Below the pieces are notes generated by a model. That model saw only the letters and a program-made list of their open reading frames with translations, searched no databases and was not told where the DNA came from. A program made the position numbers and the translations under genes. A stretch of DNA of 64,000 bases, from positions 9,362,001 to 9,426,000 of the forward strand of contig NZ_CP035758.1 of NCBI RefSeq assembly GCF_004208415.1, given 5' to 3'. This DNA is from Ktedonosporobacter rubrisoli (GTDB taxonomy: Bacteria; Chloroflexota; Ktedonobacteria; Ktedonobacterales; Ktedonobacteraceae). Shown here in pieces: positions 1-8,702 of this stretch (the stretch's first letter is position 1; the number at the start of each line of letters is the position of its first letter).

Positions 1-322
1 ATTAAAATTATGTGCGGCTGCCTGAATATCATATAGATGACTACAAGTGCCAATCATAAACTAGCTGTCTGTCAAGGTTTGCGTGACGAGTGAAATAAGC
101 GGGGATGCAAGGGGCGGTCGCCCCGGCTCTCTCCCCTGTGTGCCACCTGCGGCGGCGCACTTATCAATCCCTGCTAAATAGACTACTAGCCTCACAAGCT
201 ATTATAAGAATCCTACCAACTGCGAGAGCTCCCAGTTATCTTTAGTCTTTTGATACATTTTCAGGTGTATCATATATAAAGATACAAGAGGTACGTCTAA
301 TGTGAGCACGGAGGCAAAACCT
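1..322. other. Left-edge intergenic region
   Basis: No coding frame is convincing on either strand. The only structure is a nested inverted repeat just before the first gene: TGATACA (251-257) with TGTATCA (266-272), inside ATCTTT (238-243) with AAAGAT (278-283), next to an AT-rich TATATAAA stretch. It could be an operator or promoter region for the pentapeptide gene; this is inference from symmetry only. Confidence 0.4.
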
Positions 323-1807
323 ATGCCCGAAAGACAATTCTTGATAATTGGTATCGCGTGTGCTAGTTTGCTGTTTTTCTCTGCTTTTATTGTCTGTGCC
401 CCGGCTGCGGCAGCCTCTCTTCCAGATCAAGCGCTAACCGTGGCTAGTGCTACTCCACAGGCAAGACCCACAGAAGATGCGGAAGTAACTGCTTTAGAAG
501 CCACAGTCACGGCATTAAAAGCGCAAGTGGCACAACAAGCTGATCAGGACCAGCATACCTGGGACAATTGGCTCTGGAGTAACGGCGCTACTGTGGTCTC
601 GGGTGTCCTCTCGACGCTGGTGGTGGTAATCGGCGCACTCTTTGGGCTTTGGCGCTGGCGCGTAGATAGACGTGATGCTCAGGAAAAAGAGCTTAAGGAT
701 AAGCAAGAGGCCCAGGAGAGAGAAATAAAGGATAGGCAAGAGGCACGAGAGAAAATGGCTGAGGCGCGTTTCCAGGCCGCTGTTGAGGGGCTCGGGAGCG
801 AAAAAGAAGGGGCCAGGATCGGAGCAGCCACTCTTCTTAGGACGTTTCTGCGACCCGGCTATGAACAGTTTTATGTACAGACCTTTGATCTCGCCGCAGC
901 CCATTTACGGCTTCCACGCAGCGTTCAACTACCGGAGAATACCGCGCTTCCCCAGCCGCTTACCACGCTCAGCCAGGCTCTTATCGTGGTGTTCAAAGAA
1001 GCTTTTCCTATGACACGACAAATGTTGCAGGATGAGAACTCTCAAGCCATAGATGCAACGGGGGTACAACTAGATATGGCCTATCTCAGCGAGGCTGACT
1101 TCAAGGGCATCTGGATGCCGCAAGCTTCTTTAAAAGGGGCCAGGCTGAGCGAAGCGGATCTGAGGGAGGCGCGGCTATTTGAGGCAGATTTGTATGAGGC
1201 GGATCTGAGGGAGGCGGATCTGAGCGAAGCGGATCTGAGGGAGGCGAAACTGTTTAAGACTGATTTAAGGGTGGCCAACCTGAGCGAGGTAGATTTGAGA
1301 GGGGCAGATCTGAGGGAGGCGCGGCTAATTCTTGCGGATTTGAGAAGGGCAGATCTGAGGGAGGCGCGGCTAATTCTTGCGGATTTGAGAAGGGCAGATC
1401 TGAGGGAGGCGAAACTGTTTAAGGCAGATCTGAGGGAGGCGCGGCTATTTGGGGCAGATTTGAGAGAGGCAAATCTGAGCGAGGTAGATTTGAGGGAGGC
1501 CCGATTGTTTAGGGCCAATTTGCATGGGGCAGATCTGAGGGAGGCCAATCTGGGTGAGACAGACCTGGGTGGAGCAGATCTAAGCGGGACTAACATTGAA
1601 AGCGCCAGGTTCCTGAAAAATACCAACCTGCAAGGAGCCCAAGGGCTGACAGAGGAGCAGTTAGCCGCCTGCAAAGCCAAAGGAGCGCTTATTGATGAAC
1701 TTGTTGATGATACCACTGCAACTGCAACACAGCTGCCGGCTCCCACCCTCTGCAGAGGTATAAAGTACTCAACCACAACCTTGTGCGCCAAGAAAAGCAA
1801 CACCTGA
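323..1807 (+). CDS. Pentapeptide-repeat membrane protein
   Basis: A 494-residue protein. The ATG at 323 is preferred over an upstream GTG at 302 because GGAGG lies nine bases before it. It begins with a hydrophobic signal or anchor segment, then a polar stretch, a second membrane helix (about residues 85-110) and a charged Glu/Lys/Gln coiled coil. The middle is likely cytoplasmic. From about residue 250 to 440 there are long A-(D/N)-L-x-x pentapeptide repeats, which form a right-handed quadrilateral beta-helix in this family. The C-terminal tail is not repetitive. Such proteins are common in Chloroflexota and cyanobacteria and mostly lack a known role; the quinolone-resistance type is soluble, unlike this one. 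The repeat DNA contains an exact 45-bp tandem duplication. The gene stands alone. Confidence 0.85.
   Translation: MPERQFLIIGIACASLLFFSAFIVCAPAAAASLPDQALTVASATPQARPTEDAEVTALEATVTALKAQVAQQADQDQHTWDNWLWSNGATVVSGVLSTLVVVIGALFGLWRWRVDRRDAQEKELKDKQEAQEREIKDRQEAREKMAEARFQAAVEGLGSEKEGARIGAATLLRTFLRPGYEQFYVQTFDLAAAHLRLPRSVQLPENTALPQPLTTLSQALIVVFKEAFPMTRQMLQDENSQAIDATGVQLDMAYLSEADFKGIWMPQASLKGARLSEADLREARLFEADLYEADLREADLSEADLREAKLFKTDLRVANLSEVDLRGADLREARLILADLRRADLREARLILADLRRADLREAKLFKADLREARLFGADLREANLSEVDLREARLFRANLHGADLREANLGETDLGGADLSGTNIESARFLKNTNLQGAQGLTEEQLAACKAKGALIDELVDDTTATATQLPAPTLCRGIKYSTTTLCAKKSNT
1303..1437 (+). repeat. 45-bp tandem duplication inside the pentapeptide gene
   Basis: Units beginning GGCAGATCTGAGGGAGGCG start at 1303, 1348 and 1393. 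The first two 45-bp units are identical and the third diverges after about 20 bases. Forty-five bases encode exactly three pentapeptides (one turn is about four), so the frame is kept. The identity suggests recent slippage or unequal exchange. Confidence 0.85.
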
Positions 1808-2320
1808 TACAAAGGAAGATGTACCTCATCCCTGTTGGAGGAACAAGGGCATGAAGGTTAACATATGTATAAATGTGAGGGAGATTAAGGGTAGCTAGAA
1901 TATTTTAGTGATATTTAAGGGCATCAAATAGAATCATATGTTAGAAGTAGGTAACTAACGGAGGGTACTGCGAAACAACTTAACAATATATTTGTACGTA
2001 TAGAGATTTGAAGAAAAAAGAGATATGAGGGGGTGTGATCGTTCTTATATAACCGCTCTTGGGGAAGAATTCCAGGAGCCCGGTAGGATCTGCATACATG
2101 GATAGAGCGGCTTAAGAGGACATTTTGTGCAACGCTGTGACACTGGTTACAAACTTTACAATATTGAGACAATTTTGTAACAGTTTACGGCTGACTTTCT
2201 GGCGAGACGTGGGTATACTAAGGATTGACGTGTTAATGTGCAGAAAACCTATACCACATACTATATCATGTATTTCCATATTATTTCAAGTTGTCTCAAC
2301 GAATAGGAGATTGTCTTTGT
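1808..2320. other. Intergenic region before the exporter cluster
   Basis: Non-coding as far as can be seen. It holds no obvious terminator for the pentapeptide gene. Its right half carries the probable exporter promoter and an inverted repeat, both listed separately. Confidence 0.5.
2146..2219 (+). promoter_or_regulatory. Probable exporter promoter with upstream inverted repeat
   Basis: CTGACT at 2191-2196 and TATACT at 2214-2219 are separated by 17 bases, a good sigma-70-type promoter reading toward the adaptor gene about 100 bases downstream. Just upstream, GTTACAA (2146-2152) and TTGTAAC (2175-2181) form a perfect 7-bp inverted repeat with a 22-base spacer, a plausible binding site for a dimeric regulator. 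The regulator is not identified. Confidence 0.45.
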
Positions 2321-4363
2321 ATGTCGCAACAACCACCAAGTTCTGCAAATCAACTGCTTGCGCTTCCTGGCCTCGGCGGTAGCGGTGGTAATGCTGGCGG
2401 AGCGGGGAATCTGCTAGCACCTACACCTCCCTGGTGGAGGCGGCGTGGAACAATCATAGGAATCGCGGTTGTTCTCTTGATCGTCATCCTGGGAGCCGTA
2501 CTATTAAATATATTAAATCGTCCCAAGCCGGTAACCTATCAATATCAGAGCGCTAGATCGGGGGATTTAGCTCTAACAATCAATGCCACGGGACCTGTTC
2601 AGAGTAGTGGAACCTACAACATAACCTTTAAAGGTTCAGGTATAATTAATGAGCTCGATGTGAAGGTTGGACAGAGCGTAAAGAAGGGTCAGGTCCTGGC
2701 CAAGCTGGATAAGACCTCTCTTCAGGACGCTCTTGATCAGCAGAAAGCTAATATGCAGGTGCAGCTAACCACCCTGCAGAAAGATCAAGTGAGTCTAGGT
2801 AAAACGCAGGCTCAGCAGCAGGCAAGTGTCAATGCCGCACAGACAAATCTGCAGAATGCGCAAAATAATCAGAATGCAACCAAAAATCAAAATCAGGCAA
2901 GCGTCGTCCAGGCCCAGCAAACGCTAGATAATGATCAAAACGCCCTTGACCTGGCGGAGCGGCAGGCTTCAGCTAGCAAAAAAGTCGCCGCAGATCAGAA
3001 GCGGCTCGACTTACAAAATTGCCAGAATAGTGGCACTACTCCTAGTACTACTACTAACAATCAGAACCAGAACAACCAGAACCAGAACAACCAAAATAAT
3101 CAGGGTAACCAGGGCAATCAGAACAATCAGAACAACCAAAATAATCAGGGTAACCAGGGCAATCAAAACAACCAGGGTAACCAGAACAACCAAAATGGCG
3201 GTAATGGTAGCAATGATAACCCGTGGGCGCAGTTCAATGTGAACCTTATTCCTGCGGATTCTCAAGGACTTTGTGAGAAGAAGGCTAACGACACATATAA
3301 GCAAGCTGTAGCGCAAGCCGACTCCAATGTGCAGACCGCTCAGGATCGTGTAGATTCCGATAGGAAGGCCCTGAATCTTGCCAAGGCTCAGGCCAATACC
3401 AGCAACGTCTCGAATCAAGGCACAACTGCTTCCAACAAAGATTCGCTCAATTCAGCGAAAGCCAATGCCGATGCCTCGGTCTCCCTGGCTCAACAAGCTG
3501 TCCTGCTGGATCAGGCTGCCGTAGCCGTAGCCCAGCAGCAGGTAGATCAGGCCCAGCATAACCTTGATAACGCTATACTCACTGCCCCCCATGATGGTGT
3601 GATTTCTGCCATCAATGGCTCAGTTGGTGGCACACCCGGCAATGCTGCCAATGTTAGTAATCCAGGAGCTCAATCGACAGCCAACGCAACTTTTATCCAG
3701 ATTGTCGATACAGGTGAACTACAGGTCTCTGCAAACGTCAACGAATCTGACACAGCCAACCTGAAGGTAGGGGAACCCGTAGTATTTACAGTAAATGCTT
3801 ATGGTGATCGCCAGTTCCGTGGTACTGTATCAGCGATTGCTCCTAATGGGCAGACGGTCTCGAATGTAGTAACCTTCCCTGTCGTTATCGACGTAGATAT
3901 GAGCCCGGATAACTTGAAGGACACTCATCTGCTTCCAAACATGACGGCTAATGTAACGGTTACTACGCTCAACCGTCCAAATGTACTCTTAATACCTGTA
4001 AATGCCATTAACTTCGCGCGGCTGGCTAGCAGCGGTGCAGCCAATAGCACGGCACCCCAGCTTATCAGCAAAGCCGATGCAGCGACGGCAATGGTACAGG
4101 CGCGGCAGATGTTGATTGATCTGCAGACAACGAATCCTAATGTGATTTCGGAGAGCCCGATACCAGCCTTTGTTATCGAGCAAACCGGCACGAAGGATAA
4201 TCCAAAGTTCAAAGCCGTGCCAGTCGTCCTGGGCCTGAGCGATGGTAGCGTCCAGGAAGTATTGAAGGGTCTCGCTCAAAATGAAACGTTCATTGTAGGA
4301 GTAGAGGGCGGCACTCCTGGTGGTGGAACTGGGGCGGCCAGTGCTGCGCGAAATGGTGGCTAG
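2321..4363 (+). CDS. Exporter periplasmic-adaptor-like (HlyD/MacA) subunit with Asn/Gln-rich insert
   Basis: A 680-residue membrane-fusion-type protein. The ATG at 2321 is chosen over an upstream TTG because AGGAGA precedes it by ten bases. Order: short Gly-rich cytoplasmic tail, one transmembrane helix (about residues 43-65), a biotinyl/lipoyl-like strand region with GxGxIxxLxVKxGQxVKKGQxLAxLD, a long coiled-coil hairpin, the returning lipoyl half (APHDGVI), and beta-barrel and membrane-proximal domains. Residues about 238-300, where the hairpin should turn, are almost pure Asn, Gln and Gly (DNA about 3040-3210). In Gram-negative MacA the hairpin tip meets TolC; a single-membrane organism would not need that contact, so a flexible insert there is plausible. 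It opens a cluster with the ATPase and three permeases. Confidence 0.85.
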   Translation: MSQQPPSSANQLLALPGLGGSGGNAGGAGNLLAPTPPWWRRRGTIIGIAVVLLIVILGAVLLNILNRPKPVTYQYQSARSGDLALTINATGPVQSSGTYNITFKGSGIINELDVKVGQSVKKGQVLAKLDKTSLQDALDQQKANMQVQLTTLQKDQVSLGKTQAQQQASVNAAQTNLQNAQNNQNATKNQNQASVVQAQQTLDNDQNALDLAERQASASKKVAADQKRLDLQNCQNSGTTPSTTTNNQNQNNQNQNNQNNQGNQGNQNNQNNQNNQGNQGNQNNQGNQNNQNGGNGSNDNPWAQFNVNLIPADSQGLCEKKANDTYKQAVAQADSNVQTAQDRVDSDRKALNLAKAQANTSNVSNQGTTASNKDSLNSAKANADASVSLAQQAVLLDQAAVAVAQQQVDQAQHNLDNAILTAPHDGVISAINGSVGGTPGNAANVSNPGAQSTANATFIQIVDTGELQVSANVNESDTANLKVGEPVVFTVNAYGDRQFRGTVSAIAPNGQTVSNVVTFPVVIDVDMSPDNLKDTHLLPNMTANVTVTTLNRPNVLLIPVNAINFARLASSGAANSTAPQLISKADAATAMVQARQMLIDLQTTNPNVISESPIPAFVIEQTGTKDNPKFKAVPVVLGLSDGSVQEVLKGLAQNETFIVGVEGGTPGGGTGAASAARNGG

Positions 4364-4418
4364 ATGAGGATAGTTAGACATAGTATAAGTTGGATCTGAG
4401 ATTGAGAGAGATCGTAAC

Positions 4419-5474
4419 ATGGCTAATAACGATCCCGGGCAACTGGGAAGTAGTTGGCAACAGAGCGGCTCGGAAGCTGGGGCACAGCTTCCGGAGCCGA
4501 CAACTATTGATGAGCAGCCAACGCGGCCGGAAAACGCGCTAGGAAAAGCTCAAGAGGCAGCCATCGATGAGCAGCCGACACGACCGGGTAGCGCTGTGAT
4601 GCCCGAGAAAACGCCGATGCAGGCAAATGAGCCGCCGATTGACAAGCAACCAACTTCGCAGGTTGTGGCCGTTGCGGATAGCGCAAATGCAGCTCAGCAG
4701 CGCCAACCTGTGATTGCTGTGCGCGACCTGGCAAAGACGTATCGCCTTGGTGGCAAAACAAATGTTTACGCCTTGCGCGGTGTCTCGCTAGATGTCTATC
4801 CTGGCGAATTTGTGGCGGTGATGGGACCATCTGGCTCCGGTAAATCAACTTTTATGAATCTGATTGGTTGCCTGGACAGACCAACCTCGGGCGAGTACTG
4901 GCTGGCCGGCAAGCTGGTGAGCCGCTTATCTAGCGACGAGCTTGCCATCATGCGCAATCGCTTAATAGGTTTTGTCTTCCAGGGTTTCAACTTGCTGGGT
5001 CGCTCAACTGCTATACAAAACGTCGGCTTGCCTATGGTCTATGCTGGCATACCCAAGCATATACGCGAGCTACGCGCACGTAAGCTACTGCAACTGGTTG
5101 GCCTGGGAGCTCGCATGAATCACAAACCATCTGAGCTTTCAGGTGGTCAGCAGCAGCGTGTAGCGATTGCACGCGCGCTCTCGAATGGGCCTTCGCTCTT
5201 GCTTGCCGACGAGCCTACTGGTAACCTGGATAGCCGCACCAGTATTGAGATCATGGCGGTGATGCAAGCGCTAAATGAGCAAGGCTTGACGATAGTTCTG
5301 GTAACTCATGAGCCTGATATTGCCAATTATGCGAAACGCCAGGTAGTGTTTCGTGATGGCCGCCTTATACGAGATGAACCTGTACTCCAGCCTAACTCAG
5401 CCAAGGATGAGTGGATGGCCTTAGTGCAATCCACTAACGAGGATGAGGGAAACATCAAGGAGGAACATTCGTGA
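4419..5474 (+). CDS. MacB/LolD-type ABC transporter ATPase with repeat-bearing N-terminus
   Basis: A 351-residue ATP-binding subunit that would power the FtsX-type permeases that follow. About 100 residues of Pro/Gln/Glu-rich sequence precede the nucleotide-binding domain and include the motif IDEQPTRP twice and a variant IDKQPTS once; normal family members of about 230 residues lack this. The ATPase domain is complete: Walker A GPSGSGKST near residue 137, Q-loop FVFQGFNLL, signature LSGGQQQRVAIARAL, Walker B LLLADEPTGNLD and switch His in VTHEP. The stop overlaps the start of the next gene, indicating translational coupling. Substrates of this family include antimicrobial peptides, macrolides and lipids; none can be assigned here. 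Confidence 0.92.
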   Translation: MANNDPGQLGSSWQQSGSEAGAQLPEPTTIDEQPTRPENALGKAQEAAIDEQPTRPGSAVMPEKTPMQANEPPIDKQPTSQVVAVADSANAAQQRQPVIAVRDLAKTYRLGGKTNVYALRGVSLDVYPGEFVAVMGPSGSGKSTFMNLIGCLDRPTSGEYWLAGKLVSRLSSDELAIMRNRLIGFVFQGFNLLGRSTAIQNVGLPMVYAGIPKHIRELRARKLLQLVGLGARMNHKPSELSGGQQQRVAIARALSNGPSLLLADEPTGNLDSRTSIEIMAVMQALNEQGLTIVLVTHEPDIANYAKRQVVFRDGRLIRDEPVLQPNSAKDEWMALVQSTNEDEGNIKEEHS

Positions 5475-6808
5475 AGGGGACAATACAGCGACGTTCTCAG
5501 CAGTCAACGCAGGTAGCTCCTTCGCAACAGGCGTCTGCCCAGGAGACGCCACTGGAAAGTATTCTAACGGAATTCCGCACGCTGCAGTACCAGCCTGTGG
5601 GCATGCTCAGCGCTAACTTTAATAGTGCGGTAGAGGCTCTTTGGGGTAATCGTACACGCTCGTTTCTGACCGCCCTTGGTATCTTTATCGGCGTGGCGGC
5701 TGTGATCGCGGCGCTCACCCTGACTCAGGGCGCGAGCGCTTCTATCACCAACCAGCTATCGAGCCTGGGAACGGCTGTGATAGTTTATCCTGGCTCATCG
5801 AATCAGAAGGCTGGCTCGACAGGCCAGGGAAGTGGCAATATCCTTACCCTGCGCGATGCTCAATCTTTAAATGGCTTGCCTCATCTTGTTGCCGTAAGCC
5901 CCTATCTTATGACCTCTGATCAGGTAATTTATGGTAGCCAGAACTGGAATACCCAGGTTGAGGGAGTAAATACTCAGGTTGAGACCATTGGAAATTGGAA
6001 GCTAGCGCAAGGGACCTGGTTTAGTGAAGATGACGATGCGCAGGGCACGCCGGTAGCGGTGTTAGGTGATACAACAGCACATAGTCTCTTTGATGCTTCA
6101 GGAACTAATCCCATCGGGCAACAGATCCGCATTCGCGATCAGAACTTTCGTGTCGTGGGGGTTCTGGCGCCGCAGGGCGGCCTCGGTCAGGATGATGTAA
6201 TCTTTGTGCCTTTTAAAACTATGGAAATTCGTCTGCGCAACTCGACGACGATTGACCAGATACAGGCGCAGGCCGATAGCCCGAGCAGTGTGGAGCAGCT
6301 CAAGCAGGAGATAGAGACAACTATCAGGCAGAACCATCATATCAAAGACAGCTCTGATGATAGCTTTACCGTCATGACTTTTACCCAGGTATTACAGAGC
6401 TTTAATCAATCGCTGTCAGTGATGACTGCCCTGTTTGTTGGCATTGCTGCTATCTCGCTGACGGTCGGCGGCATTGGAATTATGAATATTATGCTCGTTT
6501 CGGTAACCGAACGCACCTGGGAAATAGGAATTCGCATGTCTATTGGGGCAAAGCGGCGCGATATTCGTAATCAGTTCTTGATGGAAGCCCTCGTGTTGTG
6601 TCTGGTGGGAGGCTTGATTGGCCTGATCTTGGGCTTACTGATTGGCTGGGTCATTACGTATTTAGCTAAGTTGCCATTTGTCGTAACTGCAGAGACGCTG
6701 CTTATACCGTTCGCTGTCTCGTCGGCGATTGCCCTGGTTTTCGGGATCTATCCGGCTATACGGGCTTCGCGCCTTGATCCTATTGTAGCGATTCGTACCG
6801 ATGCATAA
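5471..6808 (+). CDS. MacB/FtsX-type ABC permease 1
   Basis: A 445-residue permease. Its GTG start overlaps the ATPase stop (GTGA) and has AAGGAGGAA upstream. A cytoplasmic leader with the motif LESILTEFRT is followed by a first membrane helix after NRTRSFLTALGI, a large extracytoplasmic MacB-like domain with the IGQQIRIRDQ-FRVVGVL signature, then three membrane helices around GIGIMNIMLVSVTERTWEIGIR and the C-terminal YPAIRASRLDP motif. Those signatures are typical of MacB-type permeases. It is one of three close paralogues in the cluster; here the TERT-R-EIG motif reads TERTWEIG. Confidence 0.92.
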   Translation: MKGTIQRRSQQSTQVAPSQQASAQETPLESILTEFRTLQYQPVGMLSANFNSAVEALWGNRTRSFLTALGIFIGVAAVIAALTLTQGASASITNQLSSLGTAVIVYPGSSNQKAGSTGQGSGNILTLRDAQSLNGLPHLVAVSPYLMTSDQVIYGSQNWNTQVEGVNTQVETIGNWKLAQGTWFSEDDDAQGTPVAVLGDTTAHSLFDASGTNPIGQQIRIRDQNFRVVGVLAPQGGLGQDDVIFVPFKTMEIRLRNSTTIDQIQAQADSPSSVEQLKQEIETTIRQNHHIKDSSDDSFTVMTFTQVLQSFNQSLSVMTALFVGIAAISLTVGGIGIMNIMLVSVTERTWEIGIRMSIGAKRRDIRNQFLMEALVLCLVGGLIGLILGLLIGWVITYLAKLPFVVTAETLLIPFAVSSAIALVFGIYPAIRASRLDPIVAIRTDA

Positions 6809-6895
6809 TTACTGTTGGCCATTCAGAACGATGTTGCGCTGCTCTTTAGCGGGCAGGACGCCTATCCATTGTTCTGGATGAAAGGAGAAAACTGA

Positions 6896-8320
6896 TTGAG
6901 CCGTTCGATACGACCACGGGGGACCCGCTTAACCAGGGCCCCCGTAACTCAGTCTGTCCCAGCAGTTCCTCCAGCTTCTGCGACTCCTTCGTCTTCGACA
7001 GCTGTAGAGCTACACCAGGAATCAGCCCTGGAAAGCTTACTGCGGGAACTGCGTATAGAAGATAAGCACCAGGGAAGCCTGCTAGGTTCGACGCTGATTA
7101 CGTCCCTGGAGGCGCTCTGGGCAAATCGTACACGTTCACTATTAACGATGCTGGGCATCGTTATAGGTATTGCTGCCGTTATCGGGTCTTTGACGATGAC
7201 GCAAGGGGTGGGCGCATATATCGATGGCGTTTTACAGGGCTTCGGCTCTACAACCATCTCTATTGCTCCTGGCGCCAAAAGCTCAGGTGGAGTAGTCTCT
7301 AAGCAGGCCTTCCAAAGTCTGACCCAGCGCGATTTACAATCCCTACGCGCTATACAACACGTAACCGCCGTAAGCCCATTTGTGCTGCCAGGCCAGGTAC
7401 AGATAGTGTTTGGTAACCAGAGCTGGAAGACAAGGGTTCAGGGCGTAAGCACCGATCTGCAAACAATCCAGAACTGGCAGATTGCTGATGGCCTGTGGTT
7501 TACTAAAGAGCAGGATACTGGCGGAGCGGCAGTTGCTGTGCTGGGAGATACCGTAGCGCGTAATATCTTTGGGGCTTCCGGCGTCGAGCCGGTCGGGCAA
7601 CAGATCCGTGTGCGCGATCAACTCTTTCGCGTCGTAGGGGTGCTGGCGCCCAAAGGTGGTTTTAATCAGGATGATACTGTGTTTGTGCCCTATAAGGCTG
7701 CGCAAGCTCGCCTCTCGGGCCAGGATCATTTTGATCAAGTCCAGCTTTCTGCAGATTCGAAGGATACCATTGATCAGGTAGTGCAGAATGTGAAGCTCAC
7801 CCTTGAAGAGAATCATCATATTCCGAAAGGCGTGCCCGATGATTTCCAGATAGAGACGTTACAACAAGTGCTGGATCAGGAAAATCAGCAGATGGCGGCC
7901 ATCTCTACTCTCTTTGCTGGTATCGCGGCGATCTCGCTCACCATTGGCGGCGTGGGAATTATGAATATTATGCTGGTCTCGGTAACCGAGCGCACGCGTG
8001 AGATTGGGATTCGGATCTCTATCGGTGCGCGCCGTGCCGATATTCGCAATCAGTTTTTGATTGAATCCCTCGTGTTGTGCCTGCTTGGTGGCCTGCTGGG
8101 AATGCTGCTGGGCACGCTGATCGGCTGGTTTATGAGTACCGTACTTATTGGAGCCTTTGCCCGTGGCTCTGGAGGCAGTGGCGCTCCTTTCGTCATCACG
8201 CCTGGCAATCTTATTATGCCTTTTGTGGTCTCGGCTGCCATTGGCGTTGTTTTTGGCCTCTACCCGGCCATACGGGCTTCGCGCCTCGATCCTATTATCG
8301 CTTTGCGGCGCCCAAGATAA
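6896..8320 (+). CDS. MacB/FtsX-type ABC permease 2
   Basis: A 474-residue paralogue of the preceding permease, starting at a TTG with AAAGGAGAA at 6881-6889. It has the same order: a leader with LESLLRELR, first helix after NRTRSLLTMLGI, extracytoplasmic MacB-like domain, and three C-terminal helices with GVGIMNIMLVSVTERTREIGIR and YPAIRASRLDP. A Gly/Ser-rich loop lies before the last helix. The 87-base gap to the preceding gene shows no terminator, so it is probably in the same transcript. Confidence 0.9.
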   Translation: MSRSIRPRGTRLTRAPVTQSVPAVPPASATPSSSTAVELHQESALESLLRELRIEDKHQGSLLGSTLITSLEALWANRTRSLLTMLGIVIGIAAVIGSLTMTQGVGAYIDGVLQGFGSTTISIAPGAKSSGGVVSKQAFQSLTQRDLQSLRAIQHVTAVSPFVLPGQVQIVFGNQSWKTRVQGVSTDLQTIQNWQIADGLWFTKEQDTGGAAVAVLGDTVARNIFGASGVEPVGQQIRVRDQLFRVVGVLAPKGGFNQDDTVFVPYKAAQARLSGQDHFDQVQLSADSKDTIDQVVQNVKLTLEENHHIPKGVPDDFQIETLQQVLDQENQQMAAISTLFAGIAAISLTIGGVGIMNIMLVSVTERTREIGIRISIGARRADIRNQFLIESLVLCLLGGLLGMLLGTLIGWFMSTVLIGAFARGSGGSGAPFVITPGNLIMPFVVSAAIGVVFGLYPAIRASRLDPIIALRRPR

Positions 8321-8702
8321 CCACAGAGATGCCAACTGTAGACATGAGCTATCCCGAATATTTTTGAGCAGGGGTTGTAGGGAGTCTGTCCCGTGACTGA
8401 TGTAGGTGAGGCCTCAAAAATGAGAGATGACTCGTGTCTATTTCTTTTTGGCTCATTTTCTATGTGTACAACAGATCTGAATATGCTATACTATTCTTTA
8501 TAAGGATAAAGCTTATTTTGCAGTGCTAACGGCATAACCTTTATGGCGCTATTCCTCTTTAGGATTTGAAGGGGACGCCGGTATTTTATCTCCTCCGCGT
8601 AACAATGTACGGGTAGAACCCTGGTACCTTCGTAGTCATTCAGCAATGTAACTGCATGAAAATGCCTATCAATGATGGCCTGAATGGAAAGGGGTAAGCC
8701 AG
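8321..8702 (+). promoter_or_regulatory. Gap with probable internal promoter for permease 3
   Basis: This 382-base gap separates permeases 2 and 3. An extended -10 element, TGC followed by TATACT at 8487-8492, lies in an AT-rich stretch; no strong -35 element is seen at the expected distance. It would give a leader of about 200 bases. No gene or clear terminator is visible. Confidence 0.35.

Noticed and set aside
1081..1812. Long minus-strand open frame opposite the pentapeptide repeats
   Set aside because: It mirrors the repetitive codons of the plus gene, has Ser/Leu/Arg-biased composition and no binding site.
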